Below are positions 1-6,208 of a stretch of 8,586 nt of DNA, one piece after another. Below the pieces are notes generated by a model. That model was not told where the DNA came from. It saw only the letters and a list, made by a program, of their open reading frames with translations, and made no database searches. This DNA comes from Roseiflexaceae bacterium UBA965 (GTDB lineage: Bacteria; Chloroflexota; Chloroflexia; Chloroflexales; Roseiflexaceae), in assembly GCA_002292925.1 (NCBI GenBank), contig DBCF01000275.1:1-8586 (forward strand), given 5' to 3'. Position numbers and translations under genes: made by a program. How positions within the stretch are numbered: position 1 is the stretch's first letter; every line of letters starts with the position of its first letter.

Positions 1-54
1 TCTCGTTTATTCCGAAAATAGCATACGAACCTTGCGGCATGTGGATGATACCCC

Positions 55-94
55 AAGCCGCTAGCGCTTGTTACATAACAAGCGCTAGCGGCTT
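55..94. terminator. Perfect 19-bp inverted repeat after the methyltransferase gene; possible terminator
   Basis: The arms 55-73 and 76-94 are exact reverse complements and are separated by only two bases, so an RNA from either strand would fold into a very stable hairpin with a small AU-rich loop. It begins 18 nt past the methyltransferase stop codon, the usual place for a transcript end. Neither strand carries a run of T after the stem, so it is not a textbook intrinsic terminator. It could be a U-tract-poor terminator, an mRNA 3'-end stabiliser, or a DNA site for a dimeric protein. The core of the arm reads GCTAGCGCTTG. The remaining bases of 1-112 hold no recognisable gene. Confidence 0.55.
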
Positions 95-112
95 AACTGA
101 TACACAACCAGA

Positions 113-865
113 TTATGACACGCGCCCAACCCGCATCGTCACATCAAACGTAAACGTCACCGGCTGCGTATCGGGGCCGCCCCAGGCGGCGCGTAACGCA
201 TCACTCCGGGCGGCGACGGGGTCGTCGCCGGTGGCTTTTTTGTAGCGTTGTACTCCCGACCACGTCCCCAAATACCCCAGCAAGCGCGCCACGTCGAACT
301 CGGCGGTCATTGCTGGTGGCGTATAGGGGACGAGTGTGTAGGGGAATGCCAAGTTGGCGTAGCCGTCGTCGACATGGGCGCGGTCGGCTGGCCACCACGG
401 CCCGGTGGTACGGTAGAGATCGTTGATGACGTCGTTGAGCGCTGGCGTGGCATGCAATAAGGCGTAACTCCAGACGGCGATGACGCCCCCTGGGCGCACT
501 ACCCGCCGCACCTCATGGTGAAAGGCCTCGACATCAAACCAGTGCATTGCTTGGGCCACTGTAATCAGGTCGATGGATTGCGCTTGTAAGCCACTCGCTT
601 CGGCCCGGGCCACATATGCCGAAATCCGGGGGTGCACCGGCATGGCCTGGATTTGGCTCACGGCGACGTCGCTGGCATAGACGTGCGCGACATAATCAGC
701 TAGCATAGTCGTCGCTTGACCATTGCCTGCTGCCACGTCGAGGGCAATGGTATCTGCGCCACCTGCCAGCTCAGCGAGATCGGCGAGGAGCTGGCGGGGG
801 TAGGTTGGCCGGAAGGTGGCGTATTGGTTGGCCACGCCGGCGAAATGGTTTTGAATGTCACGCAT
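113..865 (-). CDS. Class I SAM-dependent methyltransferase
   Basis: This cytoplasmic enzyme of 250 aa is predicted to transfer a methyl group from S-adenosylmethionine to an unidentified small molecule. Motif I, the SAM-binding glycine loop, is ALDVAAGNG at residues 41-49. The acidic residue expected to hold the ribose is D66 in ASD. The segment AQAMHWF at 104-110, followed by RRVVRPGGVIAVW at 120-132, is typical of the Methyltransf_11 branch that includes trans-aconitate methyltransferase-like proteins. The C-terminal part from about 140 carries the substrate cap and is not diagnostic. I chose the ATG at 865 because AGGA (872-875) lies 6 nt upstream; a longer frame to 895 has no comparable site and adds residues unlike the family. 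A short hairpin (GTGGC-GTT-GCCAC, 881-893) sits just before the ribosome-binding site. The ACT-domain gene ends 57 nt upstream, so the two may be co-transcribed. The substrate cannot be predicted. Confidence 0.9.
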   Translation of the reverse strand: MRDIQNHFAGVANQYATFRPTYPRQLLADLAELAGGADTIALDVAAGNGQATTMLADYVAHVYASDVAVSQIQAMPVHPRISAYVARAEASGLQAQSIDLITVAQAMHWFDVEAFHHEVRRVVRPGGVIAVWSYALLHATPALNDVINDLYRTTGPWWPADRAHVDDGYANLAFPYTLVPYTPPAMTAEFDVARLLGYLGTWSGVQRYKKATGDDPVAARSDALRAAWGGPDTQPVTFTFDVTMRVGRVS

Positions 866-869
866 GATG

Positions 870-875
870 CTTCCT
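870..875 (-). promoter_or_regulatory. Ribosome-binding site of the methyltransferase gene
   Basis: AGGAAG on the minus strand, with AGGA placed 6 nt before the ATG at 865. It decides the start against the upstream in-frame ATG at 895. Confidence 0.7.
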
Positions 876-922
876 TTGCAGTGGCAACGCCACAACCGGC
901 TGACTGTATACGCTCCGGGAGA

Positions 923-1297
923 TTATTCGCCTATCACATGCCCTGCTTGTTGGATGGCGTTACAGGCATCGGTAAGCCGGGCGCTGGGCACGAGAATGTA
1001 GTCGGTATTGTAGGTCGCCAAGGTGAAAATAGGCACGCCGGCCTGAGCGAGTGGCGTCGCCACTCGCACCATGATGCCGGTCAACGTCAAATCAAACGGT
1101 CCGATAAATTGCAGGCAGCGCCAGCCCGCATCAACCGTCGCTCCTACTGGCACATAATCTACCTCACACACCCCTGATAATTCATCGGCGGTGCGGATTA
1201 CGGTGGTAAAGGTGCTTGGGGCGATGGTGGGGGTCGGCGCATCACTGGGTAATTGCCAAATCACATAGGTGGCAGGAAGCAATTTGAGCGTTAACAT
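923..1297 (-). CDS. Stand-alone ACT-domain protein (ACT_7 / COG3603-like)
   Basis: A small soluble protein of 124 aa. The second half is the recognisable part: WRCLQFIGPFDLTLTGIM (about residues 59-76), then PLAQAGVPIFTLATYNTDYILVP (81-103), then a helix ending in AGHVIG. This is the pattern of the ACT_7 domain found in short uncharacterised bacterial proteins. ACT domains generally bind amino acids or similar ligands as dimers, so a sensing or regulatory role is plausible, but neither ligand nor partner is known. The length suits the family, with a preceding ACT-like half (residues 1-55). The ATG at 1297 is preferred because GGGAG (1304-1308) stands 6 nt before it. An extended frame to 1351 would run through the leuS terminator hairpin and is unlikely. 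It lies between leuS and the methyltransferase, all in the same direction. No clear promoter of its own was found, so expression may come partly from read-through. The gene contains a 21-nt palindrome at 1047-1067. Confidence 0.85.
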   Translation of the reverse strand: MLTLKLLPATYVIWQLPSDAPTPTIAPSTFTTVIRTADELSGVCEVDYVPVGATVDAGWRCLQFIGPFDLTLTGIMVRVATPLAQAGVPIFTLATYNTDYILVPSARLTDACNAIQQAGHVIGE

Positions 1298-1303
1298 CGA
1301 AAT

Positions 1304-1308
1304 CTCCC
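1304..1308 (-). promoter_or_regulatory. Ribosome-binding site of the ACT-domain gene
   Basis: GGGAG on the minus strand (within AAGGGAGA), 6 nt before the ATG at 1297. It supports the 124-residue start rather than the upstream ATG at 1351. Confidence 0.75.
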
Positions 1309-1321
1309 TTGGTTTGGTAAT

Positions 1322-1371
1322 AAAAACAATAGCTGTCATAGAAATCACCACGAATTCTATGACAGCTATTG
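1322..1371 (-). terminator. Intrinsic terminator of leuS
   Basis: The arms 1327-1343 and 1355-1371 are perfectly complementary over 17 bp with an 11-nt loop. On the minus strand the stem is followed at once by TTTTTA (1326-1321). It starts 16 nt after the leuS stop codon. Hairpin plus U-run in the correct orientation is the standard Rho-independent signal. The plus-strand reading lacks an immediate T-run, so it acts in the leuS direction. The ACT-domain gene begins 25 nt beyond the U-run, so this element separates leuS from that gene. Confidence 0.9.
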
Positions 1372-1386
1372 ATGAATTTTTGGTGT

Positions 1387-4041
1387 TTAGACGACGAAAT
1401 TGACTAATTTACCAGGTACCACGATAACCTTGCGGATCGTCGCATTGCCGATGAGCTCTTGGATGCGAGGATTGCTCCGGGCCCAGGTTTCGAGTTGCGC
1501 TTCGTCGGCGGCAGCGGGCACGAGAATGCGACCACGGACTTTGCTGTTGATTTGCAGTACCACTTCGATTTCGCTCACCAACAAGGCTTGCTCGTCCCAG
1601 CTGGGCCACTCTACATCATAGATACTGCCGGTCCCACCAAAAGCGGCGTGCAGTTCTTCGGCCAAATGGGGTGCAAAGGGGCAGAGCAGGCGGGCAAACA
1701 GGTGAGCAGCCTCACAAAACGCCGCGCCGATGGGGTGCTCGTTGCGGTAGCGCTGGGCTTCGTTGAGGAACTCCATCATGGCGGCGATGGCGGTGTTAAA
1801 CCGGAACGATTCGGTGTCTTGAGTGATTTTGCGGATGGCGACGTGTAACGCCCGCCACAAATCCTTTTCGTGATCGGCGATGCTGGCGGTGGTGACACTG
1901 CCCAAGGTATGGGCGGTGATCGCGGCTTGCTCGGTCATAAACAAGGCCATGATGCGGTTGAGGAAGCGTTGAGCGCCGGCGACACCCTCATCCGTCCACT
2001 CCATGCTGTTTTCGGGTGGGGCTGCAAACAGCACCACGATGCGGGCTACGTCAGAGCCGTATTGGCGTACAAATGGCCCTACGGGGATGCCGTTGCCAGC
2101 GCTTTTGGACATGGTGATGGGGCCACTGACGGCTTCCCAGCCTTTGCTGTCGTCGCCTTCGATGGTGTAGCCGTGGGCTTTGATGGCTTGGCGAGCGGCG
2201 GCCATGCTGAGTACGCCATTGGGTAATTCGTGTTTGCGGCGTAATTCTTCGGGGAAGGTGACGCCGTCGCTGGAGCCTTCCAAGGCCGTACGCACGCGCC
2301 GTTGCACCATTCCTTGGGTAAACAAGGCTTGGAAGGGCTCGTCGTAGGGCACTAAGCCTTCGTCAAACAGCACTTTGGTGATGAAACGTGAATAGAGCAA
2401 GTGCAAAATGGCATGCTCGATACCGCCGATATATTGATTGACGGGCATCCAGCGTTTGATGCGCTCTTGGGCAAAAATCTCTTGGTCGTTTTGGGCATCG
2501 GCATAGCGCAAGAAATACCACGACGAATCGACAAAAGTGTCCATCGTATCGGTATCACGGGTGGCAGGCTGGCCGCTGACGGGGTCGGTGGTATTGACCC
2601 AATCGGTGGCTGCTGCCAACGGTGATTTGCCTCTGGGCAGATAATCGTCGACCTTGGGTAATTCGACGGGCAAGCGGGTGTCTGGCACCATGCTGCCGTC
2701 GGCCAAATAAAGCATGGGGATGGGTGCGCCCCAATAGCGTTGCCGGCTAATCAACCAGTCGCGTAAGCGGTAAGTGGTCGTGCCTTTGCCTTTGCCTTGT
2801 TGATTGAGCCAAGTAATGGCGGCTTTGACGCTTTGACCATCACCTTTGCCGGCGGGGATGCCGTCGAGTGGCCCCGAATTGACCATCACGCCGTCACCTG
2901 CCCAGGCTTCGGTCATGGTAGTCCCTGCTAGGTTGCCCCCATCGGGTTGGACAACGACGACAATGTCGAGCCCAAATTCTTTGGCAAAGGCAAAGTCGCG
3001 CTCGTCGTGGGCCGGGACGGCCATGATGGCGCCAGTGCCGTAGCCCATCAACACATAATCGGCGATCCAGATTGGAATCTGGGCGCTGTTGACGGGGTTG
3101 GTGGCGTAGGCCCCAATAAAGACGCCGGTTTTTTCGCGGGCAGTGCTGGCGCGGTCGATTTCTTTGGTCAAACGCGCTTTGGCAATATAGGCATCAACGG
3201 TGGCTTTTTTGGCGGGGTCGGTCAAGCTACTGACCAAGGGGTGCTCGGGGGCCAGCACCATAAAGGTGGCGCCCCACAAGGTATCGGGCCGGGTGGTAAA
3301 GACCACCAGGTCCCCTTGGGTGGTGGCGAAACTGACTTCGGCGCCTTCGCTTTTGCCGATCCAATTGCGTTGCATGGTTTTGACTTGCTCGGGCCAGTCG
3401 GTGAGCGTGTCGAGGTCGACCAGCAAGCGTTCGGCGTAATCGGTGATTTTGAAAAACCACTGGTCGAGTTCGCGTTTTTCGACTTTGGCACCACTGCGCC
3501 AGCTCCGGCCTTCGCCATCGACCTGCTCGTTGGCTAACACCGTTTGGTCGACTGGGTCCCAATTGACCCACGATTTCGAGCGGTAGGCCAATCCTCGTTT
3601 GTAGAGCAATTGGAACAACCACTGCGTCCAGCGGTAATAATCGGGGGCACAGGTGGCCAGCTCGGCGCTCCAGTCATACATGATGCCGGCAATAGCGAGT
3701 GAGCCTTTGGATTCGGCGATGTTGCTGTAGGTCCAGTCAGCAGGGTTGATGCCTCGCTTGATGGCGGCGTTTTCGGCGGGTAAGCCAAAGGCGTCCCAGC
3801 CAAAGGGATGGAGCACGTCGTAGCCCCGCGCTACGTAGTAGCGCGTCAATACATCGCCGATGACGTAGTTTTTGAGGTGGCCAATATGCAAGTCACCACT
3901 GGGGTAGGGGAACATTTCGAGGATGTAGCGGCTGGGGGCACCGGGCCGACGCCCGGCATTGAATATGCCTTGTTTTTCCCAAAATTCGCGCCATTTGGGT
4001 TCGATTGCGGGATCGAAACGATCGCGTTTGCTGTCAGACAT
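1387..4041 (-). CDS. leuS: Leucyl-tRNA synthetase (leucine--tRNA ligase)
   Basis: A complete class Ia synthetase of 884 aa, the usual bacterial length. It charges tRNA-Leu with leucine in the cytoplasm, using ATP. The HIGH motif is at residues 52-55 inside FPYPSGDLHIGHLKNYV. The CP1 editing domain (about 220-420) carries TTRPDT at 249-254 and GTGAIMAVPAHDERDF at 335-350, with the conserved acidic region that removes mischarged amino acids. The leucine-specific insertion lies around 578-642. The second catalytic signature reads TMSKS (643-647) rather than KMSKS. The anticodon-binding helical domain spans about 690-815. The C-terminal domain carries VLQINSKVRGRI (828-839) and ends KLVNFVV. The cysteines that form the zinc site in E. 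coli and Thermus enzymes are replaced (WDPVDQ at 161-166, SWRS at 180-183). The ATG at 4041 has GGAGG 6 nt upstream; the frame open to 4077 runs back through the attenuator and is rejected. Its expression is probably controlled by the leader at 4042-4245. Confidence 0.98.
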   Translation of the reverse strand: MSDSKRDRFDPAIEPKWREFWEKQGIFNAGRRPGAPSRYILEMFPYPSGDLHIGHLKNYVIGDVLTRYYVARGYDVLHPFGWDAFGLPAENAAIKRGINPADWTYSNIAESKGSLAIAGIMYDWSAELATCAPDYYRWTQWLFQLLYKRGLAYRSKSWVNWDPVDQTVLANEQVDGEGRSWRSGAKVEKRELDQWFFKITDYAERLLVDLDTLTDWPEQVKTMQRNWIGKSEGAEVSFATTQGDLVVFTTRPDTLWGATFMVLAPEHPLVSSLTDPAKKATVDAYIAKARLTKEIDRASTAREKTGVFIGAYATNPVNSAQIPIWIADYVLMGYGTGAIMAVPAHDERDFAFAKEFGLDIVVVVQPDGGNLAGTTMTEAWAGDGVMVNSGPLDGIPAGKGDGQSVKAAITWLNQQGKGKGTTTYRLRDWLISRQRYWGAPIPMLYLADGSMVPDTRLPVELPKVDDYLPRGKSPLAAATDWVNTTDPVSGQPATRDTDTMDTFVDSSWYFLRYADAQNDQEIFAQERIKRWMPVNQYIGGIEHAILHLLYSRFITKVLFDEGLVPYDEPFQALFTQGMVQRRVRTALEGSSDGVTFPEELRRKHELPNGVLSMAAARQAIKAHGYTIEGDDSKGWEAVSGPITMSKSAGNGIPVGPFVRQYGSDVARIVVLFAAPPENSMEWTDEGVAGAQRFLNRIMALFMTEQAAITAHTLGSVTTASIADHEKDLWRALHVAIRKITQDTESFRFNTAIAAMMEFLNEAQRYRNEHPIGAAFCEAAHLFARLLCPFAPHLAEELHAAFGGTGSIYDVEWPSWDEQALLVSEIEVVLQINSKVRGRILVPAAADEAQLETWARSNPRIQELIGNATIRKVIVVPGKLVNFVV

Positions 4042-4047
4042 ACATGG

Positions 4048-4052
4048 CCTCC
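4048..4052 (-). promoter_or_regulatory. Ribosome-binding site of leuS
   Basis: GGAGG on the minus strand, 6 nt before the ATG at 4041 and only 5 nt after the U-run of the leader terminator. It fixes the start of leuS and leaves no room for another element between attenuator and gene. Confidence 0.85.
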
Positions 4053-4057
4053 GTGAT

Positions 4058-4086
4058 AAAAAAATCTCCCCCGGCATTCGGGAGAG
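4058..4086 (-). terminator. Leader (attenuator) terminator directly before leuS
   Basis: On the minus strand CTCTCCCG (4086-4079) pairs with CGGGGGAG (4073-4066) around a 5-nt loop AATGC. This gives 8 pairs including one G-U, and A plus seven T follow (4065-4058). It lies upstream of the gene it would silence, after the leuS promoter and a leader peptide, so it is best read as an attenuator rather than the end of another transcript. The first arm has an alternative partner at 4124-4117 that would prevent terminator formation. Confidence 0.85.
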
Positions 4087-4143
4087 GTTTACGTTGCTTG
4101 TGCGGGATTTGCCGCGCCTCTACCGTTACACGCCAAACCCGCA
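4079..4143 (-). promoter_or_regulatory. Competing RNA pairings in the leuS leader (candidate antiterminator)
   Basis: Reading the minus strand, TGCGGGTTTG (4143-4134) can pair with 4111-4101, giving 10 pairs with one bulged base. GG plus AGAGG (4124-4117, one bulged T) can pair with CCTCTCC (4087-4081), giving 7 pairs. The second pairing uses the 5' arm of the terminator and so excludes it. Further upstream, CCAAACC (4173-4167, leader codons 8-10) can pair with GGTTTGG (4139-4133), and CCCGC (4151-4147) with GCGGG (4142-4138). These complementarities are seen directly; which of them forms in the cell is inference, because I could not compute folding energies. Confidence 0.55.
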
Positions 4144-4194
4144 TAGGCGGGCTCGTAGGCATTGTAGGTTTGGTAGGAGGAGCACGAATACCAT
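4126..4194 (-). CDS. Leucine-rich leader peptide of the leuS attenuator (22 aa)
   Basis: A short frame with ATG at 4194-4192 and TAA at 4128-4126. The peptide begins MVFVLLLPNLQ and holds leucine at positions 5, 6, 7, 10, 13 and 17, six of 22 residues. The codons are CTC, CTC, CTA, CTA, CTA and CTA. An in-frame TAG lies five codons upstream of the ATG, so the frame cannot be longer, and AGGA (4208-4205) stands 10 nt before the start, a slightly long spacing. The frame sits between a promoter and a terminator that precedes leuS, which is how trp, his and leu leader peptides are arranged. The peptide itself probably has no function; slow translation at its leucine codons would report shortage of charged tRNA-Leu. 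By my reading CTA occurs only once in the 884 codons of leuS, so its density here is striking. It is not a database-recognised gene to my knowledge; translation is inferred. Confidence 0.72.
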   Translation of the reverse strand: MVFVLLLPNLQCLRARLCGFGV

Positions 4195-4239
4195 GATGCA
4201 ATTATCCTAAGTAAAAATGGGGAAATCTCACTGCCTGCA

Positions 4240-4269
4240 AGTATAGTTTAGGGATGAGTTGTTTGTCAA
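4240..4269 (-). promoter_or_regulatory. Sigma-70-type promoter of leuS
   Basis: On the minus strand the -35 element TTGACA (4269-4264) matches the consensus exactly. The -10 element TATACT (4245-4240) matches five of six positions, with an 18-nt spacer. The expected start point is near 4233, giving a leader of about 190 nt before leuS. It lies about 70 nt past the end of the membrane-protein gene, so leuS is probably its own transcription unit. Confidence 0.75.
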
Positions 4270-4339
4270 ACCGCAGTAGCATGACAAAAATTAATTGCGG
4301 AAATTGATAGACCATCACACCAGATAGTGCGAGCGCACC

Positions 4340-6208
4340 CTACGGCACGATTTCGATGCCGTAGATGGTGATGGTACCCCCATTGCCCATTGCCACCGGG
4401 TCGAGTCGCAATTGCACGAGGCGTGTAGGCAGTGCTGGGATATCAGCGAGGGCGAGGATGTAGCGTTGTTTGCCTGGTTGCAATTGCCAGCGGATGGATT
4501 GGGCTTCGCCAAATTGATTGGCTTGACTGGTTGCAAATAATTGGGCTTGTTGATCAGCTGTCGCGACACTCTCCATCGTAATAATAAGCTGTCGTGGCAT
4601 GGGAATGTCGAGGATAGGTGATACGAGTGCGGGGTCCATGGCTACTTGTACCGTCCACTCAGCACCCGCAACAGGTGTTGCATTGTACAACGTCCATCCC
4701 AGCGGCGCCTGAGTGATGGTTTGCCATGCGCCTTGGCTGAGTTGCTCCCCGGGAGGGGCGAGGCGTTGCTGGCTGGGGATGTTGGCAGGCAAGACGAGGG
4801 GCGTCAGCGCCGGCAGGATGGGTGCAAGACATGCGGTGACAGCATCAGGTGTAATGCTAAAGCGTTTTTGCATGACCAGTGACGGCGTCAAAAAATCTGC
4901 CGCCACCACCACTGCGGCGCCTGCTTGTTGAGTTTGGGCAATCTGGGTGTTGAGGGCGGTACAGGCTTCATCCCAGTGGTGGTGCGTAGTCATCAAGGCA
5001 TTGACCGACAAAAAATAAGTGTGGTCGTGGTAATAGGGCAGATACAATTCTTGGAGCCCGTCGGGAATAAGCAATAAATCGGCGGGTTGGCTGGCGGCGG
5101 CTACCGCACTGGCGATGGTGCGTTGCAGGTCGGTGCGGGCGTCGCCCCGGAGCGTAATGGCACCATAGTTGCTACTGGCAACGATGATGCTGCTGGTGAG
5201 GGCAATCAGGCTGTGGGCCCGCCATGGCCGGGTATTGGCGAGAGGGGTAATCAGCAACAGCACGGCGACGGGTGTCACCCCAATCCAAAACTCAATGTTG
5301 TCTGGCTCCCACCAAAAGAAAAAGCTACCGTATACCAGCAACCACACACTCAACCACATACCCCACATGCCGATGCGCCGCGTGCGTAACGCCAGCAGGC
5401 TGACCCCGATGGCAATGATGAGAAAAAATCCGCCGTTGAGCGATGTCACCGTGTTGCTGATGCCCGTGCCCAAATCAGCCAACGTGCCTCGCCCGCCCCA
5501 CCAGCCAGTGGTGGCGTATTGGAGTGTCCAGGCGCTGACTTGGTCGCTGGTGCGAAACCCGCTCACGCCCACCATCACCCACAAGTAGGCACCCAACACG
5601 ATGCCACCTGCCACTACCCCGGCGAGGATCCACGGGCGCCAGTATGGGCGGTTATGAGCGATTTCAATACCTGCAATGACAATCAGTGGGATAGCCAACA
5701 ACACGTTGGTTTGGTGGAACAACAAGGCCCCGCTAATCATTGCCCCTAGACCCAATGCCCACCTGACAGTGCGTGGCGCTGGGTTGTCGATCATCCAAAT
5801 TACCCCAACCAAAAAAAACGTGGCGAGGGTGTAGACTTCGACTTCGACGGCATAATACCAAAAGGCATAACTGCCCCCAATCGCCAGCATGCTCAACAGC
5901 GTCAAATCACTGCGGTGCCAGCGCCGGGCGGCGATGGCGCCGCACAACGCCACGCCGGCACCGCCGGCCACGGCGTTGACCCGTTGCATGGCATGAGCGG
6001 CATCGCCGCCCCCTGCCAGCCAGGTGGCGATGGCGCCGACGGGGCCATAGGCCAAATGGTGCGGGTGGAATATTTCTTGCCACGGTTTGCGGGTTACATC
6101 AAAAATATACGACAAGGCATCAAAGGTATGTACCTCGGTTAAGGTCAATAGATAGATGATGGCAAAGGTCACTCCACCACCAACAGCAATCCAATACTGT
6201 CTGTTCAT
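4340..6208 (-). CDS. Polytopic membrane protein, probable GT-C-type glycosyltransferase with a C-terminal extracytoplasmic domain
   Basis: A 622-aa protein in two halves. Residues 1-350 hold roughly 11 or 12 hydrophobic segments (for example 5-24, 124-140, 148-166, 193-213, 257-274, 281-299, 306-321, 332-346). The first loop contains a lone acidic residue in HTFDALSYIFD (27-37), followed by FHPHHLAYGPVG (47-58). GT-C transferases carry their catalytic acid in this loop and use polyprenyl-phosphate sugars; VEVEVYTLATFF (121-132) also resembles that group (PMT / DUF2723-like). Residues 350-622 are mostly soluble: an alpha/beta part (360-470), then a beta-rich end (about 515-622) like a small carbohydrate-binding sandwich. 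The protein should sit in the cytoplasmic membrane with this domain outside. The start ATG overlaps the stop of the upstream gene as ATGA, which points to translational coupling. Donor and acceptor are unknown; a non-catalytic membrane role cannot be excluded. Confidence 0.75.
   Translation of the reverse strand: MNRQYWIAVGGGVTFAIIYLLTLTEVHTFDALSYIFDVTRKPWQEIFHPHHLAYGPVGAIATWLAGGGDAAHAMQRVNAVAGGAGVALCGAIAARRWHRSDLTLLSMLAIGGSYAFWYYAVEVEVYTLATFFLVGVIWMIDNPAPRTVRWALGLGAMISGALLFHQTNVLLAIPLIVIAGIEIAHNRPYWRPWILAGVVAGGIVLGAYLWVMVGVSGFRTSDQVSAWTLQYATTGWWGGRGTLADLGTGISNTVTSLNGGFFLIIAIGVSLLALRTRRIGMWGMWLSVWLLVYGSFFFWWEPDNIEFWIGVTPVAVLLLITPLANTRPWRAHSLIALTSSIIVASSNYGAITLRGDARTDLQRTIASAVAAASQPADLLLIPDGLQELYLPYYHDHTYFLSVNALMTTHHHWDEACTALNTQIAQTQQAGAAVVVAADFLTPSLVMQKRFSITPDAVTACLAPILPALTPLVLPANIPSQQRLAPPGEQLSQGAWQTITQAPLGWTLYNATPVAGAEWTVQVAMDPALVSPILDIPMPRQLIITMESVATADQQAQLFATSQANQFGEAQSIRWQLQPGKQRYILALADIPALPTRLVQLRLDPVAMGNGGTITIYGIEIVP

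Noticed and set aside
716..1177. Plus-strand open frame of 153 codons across the methyltransferase and ACT genes
   Set aside because: It overlaps two recognisable minus-strand genes and has no family resemblance.
1298..1351. Longer start for the ACT-domain protein at 1351
   Set aside because: The extra 18 residues would be encoded by the leuS terminator hairpin and lack a ribosome-binding site; the ATG at 1297 has a good one.
1335..1386. Promoter for the ACT gene inside the terminator region (TAGAAT as -10)
   Set aside because: No acceptable -35 element stands at the right distance, so it is too weak to annotate.
2947..3537. Long plus-strand open frame of 196 codons opposite leuS
   Set aside because: It lies wholly antisense to a well-conserved gene, its composition is Gly/Ala/Asp-rich as expected from codon bias on the other strand, and it shows no recognisable motif.
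4042..4233. T-box riboswitch in the leuS leader
   Set aside because: The conserved T-box antiterminator sequence (AGGGTGGNACCGCG) is absent; GGTAGAGGCGCGG at 4124-4112 is only a loose likeness. The Leu-rich leader frame explains the region better.
4327..4338. Short hairpin GTGCG-CT-CGCAC directly after the 622-aa gene as its terminator
   Set aside because: The stem is only 4 or 5 bp with a tiny loop and no T-run follows. The looser CCGCA/TGCGG pairing at 4271-4300 is also too weak, so no terminator is called for this gene.
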